In this document: positions 35,458 through 44,219 of the stretch, piece by piece
Numbering within the stretch: the stretch's first letter is position 1
Layout: every line of letters starts with the position of its first letter
Source of the DNA: Phytohabitans sp036906915
GTDB lineage: Bacteria; Actinomycetota; Actinomycetes; Mycobacteriales; Micromonosporaceae
Length of the DNA: 64,000 nucleotides
Assembly: GCF_036906915.1 (NCBI RefSeq)
Contig: NZ_JBAKHX010000015.1
Location: 48,419 to 112,418 of the forward strand
Direction of reading: 5' to 3'
The notes under the pieces: generated by a model
Databases searched by the model: none
What the model was told of the DNA's origin: nothing
Seen by the model: only the letters and a program-made list of their open reading frames with translations
Made by a program: the position numbers and the translations under genes

Positions 35458-38223
35458 ATGAGGTTGGTCGAGCGAGAGCTAATTGAGAGAGACGCGCAAC
35501 TGCGCGTGTTCGACGGTCTGTACGCCCAAGCTGCCCATGGCCAGGGTGCGGCGATGGCGGTGGCCGGTTCCGTGGCCAGCGGGAAGACGGCCATCCTAGA
35601 GGCGGTGGCGGACCGCACGGCCCGCGCGGGAGCAACGGTGCTCACCGCGGTGGCGTCGCGCGCCGAGCAGGCTCTGCCGTTCGGTGTCGTCGGGCAGCTG
35701 CTGCACAGCATGGACTTGTCGTCCGAGACCGCCGCGCTGGTGGTCAAACTGCTCGACGAGGGCGCGCGCAGCCGGTGGGACACCCTGGCAGCCGAGCCCA
35801 TGGAGCGGATGACCGCCCGCATAGTGCACCTACTGTGCATGGCGGTCCTGGAGCAGGCCCGCGACACGCCACTGGTCATCTGCGTCGACGACGTAGACCA
35901 TGCCGACCCGCCGTCGGTGCAGTGGCTGTCGTATCTGTTTCGCCGGCTCCAGAACGCGCGGGTGCTGGTGGTGCTCACCTGCAACAGCCGGGTCATGCCG
36001 GCCCACCCGCAGTACCACGCCGAGGTGCTGGGCAACCCGCGGTTTCGCGCGATGGCGCTCGAGCCGCTCACCCGCTTCGGCGTCGCACACCTGCTGCGCG
36101 AGCTGCCACAGTTGCCGGCCCGCCGCGCGTCGGAGTACCACACGCTCACCGGCGGCAACCCGCTGCTGGTCCGGGCGTTGATCGAAGACTTCCGCCTCGT
36201 TGGCGCCCAGCCGGCCGACCCCGTCCCGGTCGGCTGGGCGTACGGGCAGGCGGTTCTCACCTGCCTGTACCGCAGCGAGCCTGTCGTCGTCGACGTGGCC
36301 CGCGCGGTCGCCGTGCTCGGCGCGGCCGCTCCGGCCGCGACGCTGGCCGTCCTGCTCGGCACCGAGATCGAGCTGGTGACCCGCGCGGTCGAGCTGCTCA
36401 CCAAGGGCGGCATCCTCGACGAGTCCGGCGACTACCGGCACGCCCGCGCCCGCACCGCGGTGCTCGGCGAGATGGCGCCCGACCGGCGCGGCGAGCTGCA
36501 CCGGCGCGCCGCCACGATGCTGCACGACGAGGGCGTGCCGTCCGCCGACGTGGCACGGCACCTGACCCGCGCCGACCGGCTGGACGCCGGCTGGATGTCG
36601 CAGACCCTGCACGAGGCCGCCGAGCAGGCGCTCGCGCACGGCGATGCCGACCAGGCCCGCGGGTGCCTGCGGACGGCGCTCGCGGCCAGCCCCGACCGCG
36701 AGCACCACGCCGAGACCCGCTCGCGGCTCGCGCGCCTGGAATGGCTGCTCAACCCGGCCGGCGTGGCGCCGCACCTGCCCGAGCTGGTCGCCGCCGCGCG
36801 GACCGGCACGCTCGCGCCGCGGCACGCGCTCGCGCCGCTCAGCTACCTGCTGTGGCACGGCCGGGTCTCCGAGGCGACCATGCTGCTCACCACGCTCTGC
36901 GAGCGGTCCGGGCGCGACATCGAGGTGTCCGCCGGGCTGCGGGTGGCGCTGCTGTGGCTCGGCTACACCTACCCGGAGCAGCGCGCCCAGGTGCGCGCCG
37001 GCTGGGAGCTGCTCGGCGCGGGCGGCGGGCCGATGCCGCAGCTGCCGCCGGCCCGCGCCAGCGCCGTGCTGGGGGCGATGGTCGCGCTCAGCCCGCACGG
37101 CGACGCGGTCGCCGCGGCTGAGCAGATGGTGCGCGGCCAGCACGGCGACGACGCGCTGGTACCGGCGCGGGTCGCGCTCGCGGCGCTGGTGCTGCTCGAC
37201 CGGTACGCCGCGGCGGGCGCCTGGGCGCCGAACGGGGCGCCGTGGCTGGCGCTCCAGGCCGGGGTACGCGCCGACCTCGAGCTGCGCCAGGGTGGCCTGC
37301 TCGGCGGCCGGCAGCACGCCCGCGACGCGCTGACCGAGCTCACACCCAAGGGCTGGGGCGTCGGGCTCGGCGGCGTGCTCGCCACGCTGGTGGGCGCGAG
37401 CACCTGCGCCGGAGCGTACGACGACGCCGCGCACTACCTGGGCCTTCCGGTGCCGCCGGGCATGTTCGGCACCCCGTTCGGCGTGCAGTACCTGCGCGCC
37501 CGCGGCGGCTACTACCTGGCCACCGACCGGGCGCGGGCCGCCGTCAGCGACTTGCAGGCATGCGGCGACCTGCTCACCGCCTGGGACATGGACGAGCCGG
37601 CGCTGCTGCCGTGGCGCTCCGACCTCGCCCAGGCCTACCTGGCGCTGGGCCGGCACCGGCGGGCCCGGGATCTGGCACAGGAGCAGCTGCGCCGGGTCGG
37701 TGAGGGCCAGCCGCGCGTGCGCGGGGCCACCCTGCGGGTGCTCGCGGCGGCCAGCGATCCGTCCCGGCGGGTGCCGATGCTGCGCGAGGCTGTCGACCTG
37801 CTCCAGACCAGCGGCGACCGGCTCGAGGCGGTCCGCGCGCTCGCCGACCTCAGCGACGCGCTGCACCAGGTCGGCGAGTCCAGCCGGGCGCGGATGATGG
37901 TGCGCACCGCGCGCACGATCGCCCGCAAGAGCCAGGCGGTGCCGCTGTTGCGCCGGCTGCAACCCGACCTGTCCCCCACGCCGCGCCCGGCGGCCCCGCC
38001 GGACACCCCGGACGAGCTGACCGAGCTGAGCGACGCCGAACGCCGGGTCGCGACGCTGGCGGCGCTCGGGCACACCAACAGGGAGATCGCCGGCAAGCTG
38101 TACGTCACGGTGAGCACAGTGGAGCAGCACCTGACCCGGGTGTACCGGAAGCTGCGCGTCAACGGCCGCAGCGACCTGCCATCCGGGCTCCAGCTCGACG
38201 TCGCCGACAGCCGCGCGGGTTAG
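35458..38223 (+). CDS. LAL-family LuxR transcriptional activator
   Basis: 921 aa. An N-terminal AAA domain has Walker A GSVASGKT at residues 37-44 and a Walker-B-like VICVDDVDHAD. A long helical TPR-like middle follows. The C-terminal LuxR helix-turn-helix reads LSDAERRVATLAALGHTNREIAGKLYVTVSTVEQHLTRVYRKL. LAL proteins are pathway-specific activators of many macrolide and polyether clusters, so this is the prime candidate activator for the PKS locus. The start at ATG 35458 is supported by GGGGGAGG at 35442-35449. Its stop codon lies inside a TAGGGGTCGC sequence that may be an operator for the next gene. Confidence 0.93.
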   Translation: MRLVERELIERDAQLRVFDGLYAQAAHGQGAAMAVAGSVASGKTAILEAVADRTARAGATVLTAVASRAEQALPFGVVGQLLHSMDLSSETAALVVKLLDEGARSRWDTLAAEPMERMTARIVHLLCMAVLEQARDTPLVICVDDVDHADPPSVQWLSYLFRRLQNARVLVVLTCNSRVMPAHPQYHAEVLGNPRFRAMALEPLTRFGVAHLLRELPQLPARRASEYHTLTGGNPLLVRALIEDFRLVGAQPADPVPVGWAYGQAVLTCLYRSEPVVVDVARAVAVLGAAAPAATLAVLLGTEIELVTRAVELLTKGGILDESGDYRHARARTAVLGEMAPDRRGELHRRAATMLHDEGVPSADVARHLTRADRLDAGWMSQTLHEAAEQALAHGDADQARGCLRTALAASPDREHHAETRSRLARLEWLLNPAGVAPHLPELVAAARTGTLAPRHALAPLSYLLWHGRVSEATMLLTTLCERSGRDIEVSAGLRVALLWLGYTYPEQRAQVRAGWELLGAGGGPMPQLPPARASAVLGAMVALSPHGDAVAAAEQMVRGQHGDDALVPARVALAALVLLDRYAAAGAWAPNGAPWLALQAGVRADLELRQGGLLGGRQHARDALTELTPKGWGVGLGGVLATLVGASTCAGAYDDAAHYLGLPVPPGMFGTPFGVQYLRARGGYYLATDRARAAVSDLQACGDLLTAWDMDEPALLPWRSDLAQAYLALGRHRRARDLAQEQLRRVGEGQPRVRGATLRVLAAASDPSRRVPMLREAVDLLQTSGDRLEAVRALADLSDALHQVGESSRARMMVRTARTIARKSQAVPLLRRLQPDLSPTPRPAAPPDTPDELTELSDAERRVATLAALGHTNREIAGKLYVTVSTVEQHLTRVYRKLRVNGRSDLPSGLQLDVADSRAG

Positions 38224-38236
38224 GGGTCGCTACGGG
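38221..38236 (+). promoter_or_regulatory. TAGGGG...ACGGG motif upstream of the carboxylase gene
   Basis: TAGGGGTCGCTACGGG begins at the stop codon of the LAL gene, 38 bases before the carboxyltransferase start. It resembles the motifs before mutA and the DUF5988-like gene. This may be a LAL-controlled promoter; a CATAGG near 38258 could be its -10. Confidence 0.3.
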
Positions 38237-38273
38237 TGGGCCGTGGCACCCCACCGTCCATAGGCTTTTGCCG

Positions 38274-39719
38274 ATGACGGTCATGACCACGGCCCCGCCC
38301 GACGCACCATCCCACCTTGAACCGGGCAACCTTGACAGCGACGACCGGAAACCGGCCGCCCGGCTGGCCCGACTGCTCGACGCCGGCTCGCCCGCGCCGC
38401 TGCACGCCCCCGATTCCAGCGGCGTCACCGCGGTCCGCGGGCTGGTCGGCGGCCGGCCGGTCGTCGCGTACTGCACCGACGCCACCACGATGGGCGGTGC
38501 GATGGGCGCGACCGGGTGCCGGCACATCGCCACCGCGATCGACGCCGCCGTTGTCGAAGACGTTCCCGTCATCGGCCTGTGGCACTCGGGCGGCGCCCGG
38601 CTCGCCGACGGCGTGGAATCGATGGACGGTGTGGGCCAGGTGTTCAGCGCGATGACCCGTGCGTCCGGCCGGGTCGCGCAGATCTCCGTGGTGCTAGGGC
38701 CGGCGGCCGGCGCGGCCGCGTACGGGCCGGCACTGACCGACCTCGTGATCATGGCTGGTGACGCGCGGATGTTCGTCACCGGACCCGACGTGGTGCGCGC
38801 GGTCACCGGCGAGCAGGTCGACATGGCAACGCTCGGCGGCCCCGACACGCACGGCCGCCGCTCCGGCGTGGCCCACCTGGCCGTGCCGGACGAGCAGGCG
38901 GCGTACCGGGAGGCGCGCCGGCTGGCCGAGCTGTTCGCGCGGCCGGGCCGCTTCACCCCCGACGCCCTGCCGCGCGGCGCCGACCTGCGCGCGCTGCTGC
39001 CCGAGAGCCCGCGCCGGGCATACGACGTCCGGCCGCTCGTGCGCGCGATCGTCGACAGTGGACCCGGCTTCGTCGAGCTCCAGCCGCGCTGGGCGGCGAA
39101 CGTCGTGGTGGGCCTGGGCCGGCTGGCCGGGCGCACGGTCGGCATCATCGCCAACAACCCGCTGCGCAAGGGCGGCTGCCTCGACGCGCTCAGCGCCGAG
39201 AAAGCGGCCCGCTTCGTGCGGATGTGTGACGCGTTCGGCGCGCCGCTCGTCGTGCTCGTCGACGTGCCCGGTTACCTGCCCGGCGTCGGCCAGGAGTTCG
39301 ACGGCGTGATCCGGCGAGGCGCCAAGCTGCTGCACGCCTTCGCGCAGGCCGTGGTGCCGCGGGTTACGCTGGTGACGCGCAAGTCGTACGGGGGCGCCTA
39401 CATCGCGATGAACTCCCGTTCCCTGGGTGCCACGGCCGTGTACGCGTGGCCGGAAGCGGAGGTGGCCGTGATGGGCGCTGAGGCGGCCGTGGGCGTGTTG
39501 CACCGCCGGGCCCTGGCGGCGGCCACCCCCGAAGAGCTGCCGGCCCTGCGCGAGCGGCTGATCGCCGAGCACAACCGCCTCTCCGGTGGCGTCGGGCGCG
39601 CGCTCGCCCTCGGCGTCGTCGACGCCGTCATCGACCCCGCCGAAACCCGCGCCACGCTGGCCCGGGCCCTGGCGCAGGCACCGGCCGCCCGCGGGCGGCA
39701 CGACAACATCCCGCTGTGA
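38274..39719 (+). CDS. acyl-CoA carboxylase carboxyltransferase (beta) subunit
   Basis: About 481 aa of the PccB/AccD5 family. The N-lobe includes TTMGGAMGATGCRHIATAID and IGLWHSGGARLADGVESMDG (acyl-CoA oxyanion pocket). The C-lobe includes VVLVDVPGYLPGVGQEFDGVIRRGAKLLHAFAQAVVPRVTLV and KSYGGAYIAMNSRSLGA with YAWPEAEVAVMGAEAA (carboxybiotin pocket). With a biotinylated alpha subunit, absent from this window, it would carboxylate acetyl- or propionyl-CoA; methylmalonyl-CoA is the likely product given the PKS. The start is ATG 38274 or 38283, neither with a clear SD. Its stop overlaps a possible GTG of the thioesterase gene. Confidence 0.9.
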   Translation: MTVMTTAPPDAPSHLEPGNLDSDDRKPAARLARLLDAGSPAPLHAPDSSGVTAVRGLVGGRPVVAYCTDATTMGGAMGATGCRHIATAIDAAVVEDVPVIGLWHSGGARLADGVESMDGVGQVFSAMTRASGRVAQISVVLGPAAGAAAYGPALTDLVIMAGDARMFVTGPDVVRAVTGEQVDMATLGGPDTHGRRSGVAHLAVPDEQAAYREARRLAELFARPGRFTPDALPRGADLRALLPESPRRAYDVRPLVRAIVDSGPGFVELQPRWAANVVVGLGRLAGRTVGIIANNPLRKGGCLDALSAEKAARFVRMCDAFGAPLVVLVDVPGYLPGVGQEFDGVIRRGAKLLHAFAQAVVPRVTLVTRKSYGGAYIAMNSRSLGATAVYAWPEAEVAVMGAEAAVGVLHRRALAAATPEELPALRERLIAEHNRLSGGVGRALALGVVDAVIDPAETRATLARALAQAPAARGRHDNIPL

Positions 39720-39727
39720 GGGGTTCC

Positions 39728-40471
39728 ATGAGCTGGATCCGCCGCTTCCGGCCGGCCGCGCCGGGCGCCGTACGGCTGGTGTGCTTCCCGCACGCTGGCG
39801 GCTCGGCGAGCTTCTTCCACCCACTGTCGACCGCGCTGGCGCCGGGCGTCGAGGTGCTCGGCGTGCAGTACCCAGGGCGCCAGGACCGCCGGCACGAGCC
39901 CGGCCTGACCTCCGTCGACGACCTCGCCGACCGCGCCGCCGAGGAGCTGATCGGGTACACGGACCGCCCTCTTGCCTTGTTCGGGCACAGCCTCGGCGCG
40001 GTGCTCGCCTACGAGGTGGCCCTGCGCCTGGAGAAGTCGACGGGACAGCCACTGGACCGGCTCTTCGCCTCGGGCCGGCGCGCGCCCTCGCGGTACCGGG
40101 AGGATCGGGTGCACCTGCGCGACGACGCCGGCATCCTGGCCGAGGTGCGGCTGCTGAGCGGCACCGACGCCAGCCTCATGGGCGACCCCGAGCTGGTCCG
40201 GATGATCCTGCCGGCGATCCGCAGCGACTACACCGCGATCGAGACGTACCGGCACACCCCGGGCCGGCTGCTGTCGTGCCCCGTGACCGCGCTGACCGGC
40301 GACGCCGACCCGCGCACCACTCTGGACGAGGCACGAGCGTGGTCGGAGCACACGACCGGAGAGTTCGAGCTGTCCGTGTTTCCCGGCGGGCACTTCTTCG
40401 TCTCCGCGAACGCCGCCGACGTGACGCGGGTCGTGGCCGACCGGCTGTCACCTCACGCCGTGACCGGATAG
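39728..40471 (+). CDS. type II thioesterase
   Basis: 247 aa alpha/beta hydrolase of the TEII (RifR-like) family. It has RLVCFPHAGGSASFFHPL (oxyanion loop), nucleophile LFGHSLGAVLAYE, VTALTGDADPRTT with the acid residue, and the catalytic His in FPGGHFFVS. Such enzymes clear aberrant acyl groups from PKS carrier domains. ATG 39728 has GAGGGG four bases upstream; a GTG at 39716 overlapping the carboxylase stop is also possible. It is one of two TEII genes in this locus. Confidence 0.93.
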   Translation: MSWIRRFRPAAPGAVRLVCFPHAGGSASFFHPLSTALAPGVEVLGVQYPGRQDRRHEPGLTSVDDLADRAAEELIGYTDRPLALFGHSLGAVLAYEVALRLEKSTGQPLDRLFASGRRAPSRYREDRVHLRDDAGILAEVRLLSGTDASLMGDPELVRMILPAIRSDYTAIETYRHTPGRLLSCPVTALTGDADPRTTLDEARAWSEHTTGEFELSVFPGGHFFVSANAADVTRVVADRLSPHAVTG

Positions 40472-40769
40472 CCGAGTCCCTTCCAGAACGCGCAGGCGTG
40501 GGCGGCTGCCAGGTCAACGGGGCGCGCGCCGGAGCCGCGGGTGAACCCGCCGCCGTGCAGCCACACCACCACCGGTACCCGGGACTGCCGCGCCGCCGCA
40601 CGGGCGCGTGCACGTTGAGATCAGAGGCATCCTCACCACCTGCCCCGGGCTGAGGGCAGTCGCTGCCGTACGCGGTCGCCGGCCGCACACCCGTCCACCT
40701 GACCGGCGGGCGGGGTGACCGCCAGCGCGCCTCGCCGACCGGGGGCGCCGCGAACGGTACCCCTAGAAA
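40453..40769 (-). pseudogene. decayed type B carboxylesterase gene
   Basis: Read on the minus strand, one frame gives LGVPFAAPPVGEARWRSP, then ATAYGSDCPQP and EDASDLNVHAP, the N-terminal signature of type B carboxylesterases. Coding then shifts frame to VPVVVWLHGGGFTRGSG (the oxyanion HGGG block). It jumps directly to a C-terminal-like AHACAFWKGLGYPVTA and a TGA at 40455-40453. The start, the whole nucleophile/acid/His core and the frame are lost. Truncation, internal deletion and a frameshift together show a pseudogene. Its tail overlaps the thioesterase stop. The rest of the gap to 41080 holds no gene, only promoter-like repeats. Confidence 0.75.
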
Positions 40770-40927
40770 TGCCGGACCCCGGCGACGATGGCCACGACCA
40801 TGACGGACCAGGAACGCGATCGATGGGTGCCCATGCCGGCATGGTCTGTGTGCCCGCTAAAGCGGCGCCTGCGCCGCTCTTGCGCCACGGGCCATACCCG
40901 TACCGGGTCGACCGACCCGAAGCGGTG

Positions 40928-40960
40928 CTTTAGGTGTCCTTTAGCCCGACTGCCCACGAT
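40928..40960 (+). promoter_or_regulatory. CTTTAG direct repeats, 11-bp period (site A)
   Basis: Heptamers CTTTAGG (40928-40934) and CTTTAGC (40939-40945) are exactly 11 bp apart, the spacing used by SARP activators. A CACGAT at 40955-40960 lies about nine bases further on and could be the -10. The next gene is the secreted AbyU-like protein at 41081. Confidence 0.55.
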
Positions 40961-41080
40961 TCAACGGGCGCGCCGCGGGCCGGGCACATCGTGCCTTCGG
41001 CCACGGCGCGGGCACGGCCCGTCCGGTGACGCGACGGCACCGCCCGGCGGGCATCCACAACCACGAAAAGAGGGAATGCC

Positions 41081-41602
41081 ATGCGCCTAGCCCCGAAACG
41101 GGCGGTCGCGTCGTTCGCCGCAGCCGCCGCGAGCGCCGCCGTCCTGGTGGCCGAGCCTTCGGCCGCCTGGGCCGGGCCCGGAAAGCACCGGGACTGCATC
41201 GCGTACAGCGGACTCACCGAGGTCACGCACCTGTCCATCACGGACGGTGGCGAGCCGGGTGAGGGCGCCGGCGACGTCGTCGACTTCCACACCGAGCTGC
41301 TCGACGCCGACGGCGACCTGGTCGGCCGCAACGTCGGCCGCGCGGTGGTCTTCGCCGACCCGGCCACCGGCCGGCTCAAGGAGTTCGTCACCGGCATCGA
41401 CTACCTGCCGGGCGGCACGGTCGCCTCGGCCGGCACCATCGACCTGATCTCGGCGGTGTCCGGCGAGGAGCAGTCGATCGGCGCGGTGGGCGTCACCGGC
41501 CGCTTCCGCGGCAAGGTGGGCGCCCGTACGTTCCGGCTGATCGAGCGCACCTCGCCCATCGAGTCCATCAGCGAGTCGGGGGTGTCGGTATGCCGCAGGT
41601 GA
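41081..41602 (+). CDS. secreted AbyU-like (allene-oxide-cyclase barrel) protein 1
   Basis: 173 aa. A clear Sec signal peptide (basic RLAPKR, then a run of Ala/Val) ends at AWA-G near residue 31. The mature part is about 140 residues, the size of the spirotetronate cyclase AbyU. It shares that enzyme's pattern from memory: GDVVDFHTELLDADGDLVG early and VTGRFRGKVGARTFRLIE late, as in an eight-stranded calycin-like barrel. One cysteine precedes the barrel (Cys39) and one sits at the C-terminus (Cys171), probably a disulfide. The role may be [4+2] cyclisation of a tetronate polyketide, but export is unexpected. A lipid-binding barrel is the alternative. It has GAGGGAA before ATG 41081 and overlaps the PQQ-propeller gene by 13 bases. 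Confidence 0.75.
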   Translation: MRLAPKRAVASFAAAAASAAVLVAEPSAAWAGPGKHRDCIAYSGLTEVTHLSITDGGEPGEGAGDVVDFHTELLDADGDLVGRNVGRAVVFADPATGRLKEFVTGIDYLPGGTVASAGTIDLISAVSGEEQSIGAVGVTGRFRGKVGARTFRLIERTSPIESISESGVSVCRR

Positions 41603-43212
41603 CGCTCGGCAACCGGGTCGCCCGGCGTGCGCTGGCCCTCGCGGCGCTGGTCGCCGTCGCTGTCGTGGCGGCGCTGCCGTCCTCGGCGACGGCGCACCCG
41701 TTCGGCGGCGAGTGGCGCACCGGCGGGCACGACCTGAGCAACACGCGGTCGAACCCGTTCGAGCGCGCCATCAAGCCCGGAAACGCCAGCCAGCTCGCGG
41801 TCAAGTGGAAGGCCACCACCACCGGTGACGTCTCCGCCACGCCGGCCGTCGTCGGCGGCGCGGTGTACTTCCCCGACTGGGGCGGCACGCTGTGGAAGCT
41901 GGACGCCGACACCGGCGAGACCATCTGGTCGCGGAAGGTGGCCGACTACGTCGGCATCGACGGCGTCTTCTCCCGCAGCAGCCCGGCCGTCGTCGGCAAC
42001 ACGCTGTACATCGGCACCGTCAACCCGGCCTGCTGCGCGCTGAGCCCGCCCACGGTCAGCGCCGGCTACCTGCTCGCGGTCGACACCCGCACGGGTGACC
42101 TGCGGTTCAAGACACTGGTCGAGGACCACCCGTCGGCCAGCATCACCGGCTCGCCGGTGGTGCACGGACGCACCGTCTACATGGGCGTGTCCTCCGTGGA
42201 GATCCGCGCGGTCATCTTCCCGACCTACAAGTGCTGCTCGTTCCGGGGCAGCATGGTGGCTGTCGACGCGATCACCGGGAAGGTGCGTTGGAAGACCCAC
42301 ACGATCCCGGAGAACGGCACCGACGGTGATCGGTTCAGCGGCGGCACGATCTGGAGCGGCGGGCCGACCATCGACCCGCTGACCGGCACGCTGTACGCCA
42401 CGACCGGCAACAACTACTCGATGCCGAAGAGCGCCTACGACTGCAAGGCGGCCGGTGGCACGGCGCGCGAGTGCCTGCCGGACTGGAACATCTACGACTC
42501 GGTGGTCGCCTTCGACCTGCGCGACGGGTCGATCAAGTGGGTGCACCGGGCGGACTGGTTCGACGTCTGGAACGGTGACTGCGCCAACCCGCAGAACCCG
42601 GGTGACGACTGCCCGGTGCCAGGCCCGTCGTACGACTACGGCGCGGGGGCCACGCTGTTCACCGTAAAGGACAAGAACGGCAAGCCGCGCCGGCTGGTGG
42701 GCGCCGCGCAGAAGGGCGGCATCTACTGGATGCTCGACGCCCGCACGGGCAAGGTGGTCTGGCAGAAGCGGGTCGGTCCGGACGGCGACCACTGGAGCGG
42801 CATCCAGTGGGGCGTGGCGACGGACGGCAAGCGGATCTACTTCAACGAGACCAACTTCGGCAAGAAGCCGCACACGATGCCGGATGGCACGGTCATCGAC
42901 TACAGCTCGTTCGGCGCCATCGACCCGGCGACCGGGCAGATCCTGTGGCAGGTGCCGGAGCCGCACGGCGGCATGACGCAGGCGGCGGTCAGCACCGCGA
43001 ACGGCGTCGTCTACATCGGAAGCCTGAACAACCACATGTACGCGCTGGACGCACGCAACGGCGCGCTGCTGTGGGACTTCGCCGGTGAGGGCGCGTCGAA
43101 CGCCGGCCCGTCGATCGCCGGCGGCACGGTGTTCTGGGGCAACGGGTACGCGAACAACCGGCTCGGCTTGCCGAGCAAGACGTTCTACGCGTTCCACGTG
43201 CCGGGTACCTGA
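41590..43212 (+). CDS. secreted PQQ-type beta-propeller dehydrogenase-like protein
   Basis: 540 aa with a signal peptide ending near ATA-HP. The body is a beta-propeller of quinoprotein repeats (GGTLWKLDADTGETIW, GYLLAVDTRTGDLRF, GSMVAVDAITGKVRW, FGAIDPATGQILW, NHMYALDARNGALLW), like polyvinyl-alcohol dehydrogenase and other PQQ enzymes. Two vicinal cysteine pairs, Cys148-Cys149 and Cys215-Cys216, recall the disulfide ring of PQQ alcohol dehydrogenases; further cysteines (ECLPDW, GDC, DDC) suit an extracellular protein. There is no haem motif. The start lies inside the AbyU-like gene, so the two are coupled. It may oxidise an alcohol outside the cell. Cofactor use is unproven. Confidence 0.85.
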   Translation: MPQVTLGNRVARRALALAALVAVAVVAALPSSATAHPFGGEWRTGGHDLSNTRSNPFERAIKPGNASQLAVKWKATTTGDVSATPAVVGGAVYFPDWGGTLWKLDADTGETIWSRKVADYVGIDGVFSRSSPAVVGNTLYIGTVNPACCALSPPTVSAGYLLAVDTRTGDLRFKTLVEDHPSASITGSPVVHGRTVYMGVSSVEIRAVIFPTYKCCSFRGSMVAVDAITGKVRWKTHTIPENGTDGDRFSGGTIWSGGPTIDPLTGTLYATTGNNYSMPKSAYDCKAAGGTARECLPDWNIYDSVVAFDLRDGSIKWVHRADWFDVWNGDCANPQNPGDDCPVPGPSYDYGAGATLFTVKDKNGKPRRLVGAAQKGGIYWMLDARTGKVVWQKRVGPDGDHWSGIQWGVATDGKRIYFNETNFGKKPHTMPDGTVIDYSSFGAIDPATGQILWQVPEPHGGMTQAAVSTANGVVYIGSLNNHMYALDARNGALLWDFAGEGASNAGPSIAGGTVFWGNGYANNRLGLPSKTFYAFHVPGT

Positions 43213-43229
43213 TACCCCTTTGGCCCTGG

Positions 43230-43253
43230 CGGCCCCGCGACCTGGCGGGGCCG
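43230..43253. terminator. bidirectional hairpin terminator
   Basis: A perfect 9-bp stem (CGGCCCCGC at 43230-43238, GCGGGGCCG at 43245-43253) with a six-base loop fills the gap between the convergent PQQ-propeller and SDR genes. Confidence 0.65.
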
Positions 43254-44120
43254 TCAGGCCGTGGCGCGGGTCTGCGCCTCGCTGACCTCCCACAAGCGGC
43301 GAGCCGCCGGCTCGTCGCGCGCGGACCGCGTGGGCTCGACCTCACGGCGGTCCTTGTAGTAGCCGCCGGGTCGCAGCGTGCCGTCCGGGGTGTCGAGCAG
43401 CCAGACGAGGGTCTCCGCGCCCTTCTCCGGCGACCGGGCGACCACGCTCGTCAGCTTCATGGCGAACCGGAAGAACGCGCCGTTGTTGAGGTTGAAGCCG
43501 CTGGCCACGAAGCCGGGATGGAAGCTGGTGGCGGTGACGCCGCTGCCGGCGACCCGGCGGGCCAGCTCGGCGGTGAACAGGATGTTCGCCAGCTTGGAGA
43601 CCCCGTAGCGACCCATGCCCTGAAACTTGCGCTCGGCGTTCAGGTCGTCGAAGGGGATGCCGGACACGGTGCGGTGCGCGTCCGAGGCGGTCGTGATGAC
43701 CCTGGCCGGAGCGCTTTCCTTAAGCCGGTCGAGCAGCAGCTCGGTGAGCAGGAACGGCGCCAGGTGGTTGACCGCCCAGGTCAGCTCGATGCCGTCGGCG
43801 GTCACCTGGCGCTTCATGTTCACCGCGCCGGCGTTGTTGACCAGTGCGTCCAGCCGCGGGTACCGCGCCAGCACGTCGGCGGCCAGCTGCCGGACGGACG
43901 CCTGCGAGGCCAGGTCGGCCATGAAGACCTCAACCTCGGAGCCCCCGCCTCCGCTGGACCGGATCTGGTCGACGGCGGCCGCCGCGCGGCCCTCGTCGCG
44001 GGCCACGATGCCCAGCCGCGCCCCGCGGGCGGCCAGCTCACGGGCCGCCGCCAGCCCGATGCCCCCGGTGCCGCCGGTGATCAGAACGGTCTTGCCTGCG
44101 ATGCCCTGCCACTCGGTCAC
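43254..44120 (-). CDS. short-chain dehydrogenase/reductase
   Basis: 288 aa of the classical SDR fold (retinol-dehydrogenase-like branch). Cofactor motif VLITGGTGGIGLAAA is followed by NNAGAV, a catalytic Ser in ITTASDAH, Tyr/Lys in GRYGVSKLAN and HPGFVASGF after the active site. GTG 44120 is chosen as start because AGGAG lies seven bases upstream. NAD(P)(H)-dependent oxidation or reduction of a carbonyl is expected; the substrate is unknown. It sits between the two AbyU-like genes on the same strand as the second, so a tailoring role is possible. Confidence 0.88.
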   Translation of the reverse strand: MTEWQGIAGKTVLITGGTGGIGLAAARELAARGARLGIVARDEGRAAAAVDQIRSSGGGGSEVEVFMADLASQASVRQLAADVLARYPRLDALVNNAGAVNMKRQVTADGIELTWAVNHLAPFLLTELLLDRLKESAPARVITTASDAHRTVSGIPFDDLNAERKFQGMGRYGVSKLANILFTAELARRVAGSGVTATSFHPGFVASGFNLNNGAFFRFAMKLTSVVARSPEKGAETLVWLLDTPDGTLRPGGYYKDRREVEPTRSARDEPAARRLWEVSEAQTRATA

Positions 44121-44219
44121 GTGCCAGCTCCTCTCGTCGGTTTCGGTCTCTATGACACCACCGCACCGGGACACCCGTGTGTCCCGGTGCGGTGGATCGG
44201 GTCGCGGCATGTGGTCGGG

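Noticed and set aside
40756..40766. GGTACCCCTAG as a further copy of the TAGGGG motif
   Set aside because: It falls inside the codons of the carboxylesterase remnant (LGVPF), so it is explained by former coding sequence.
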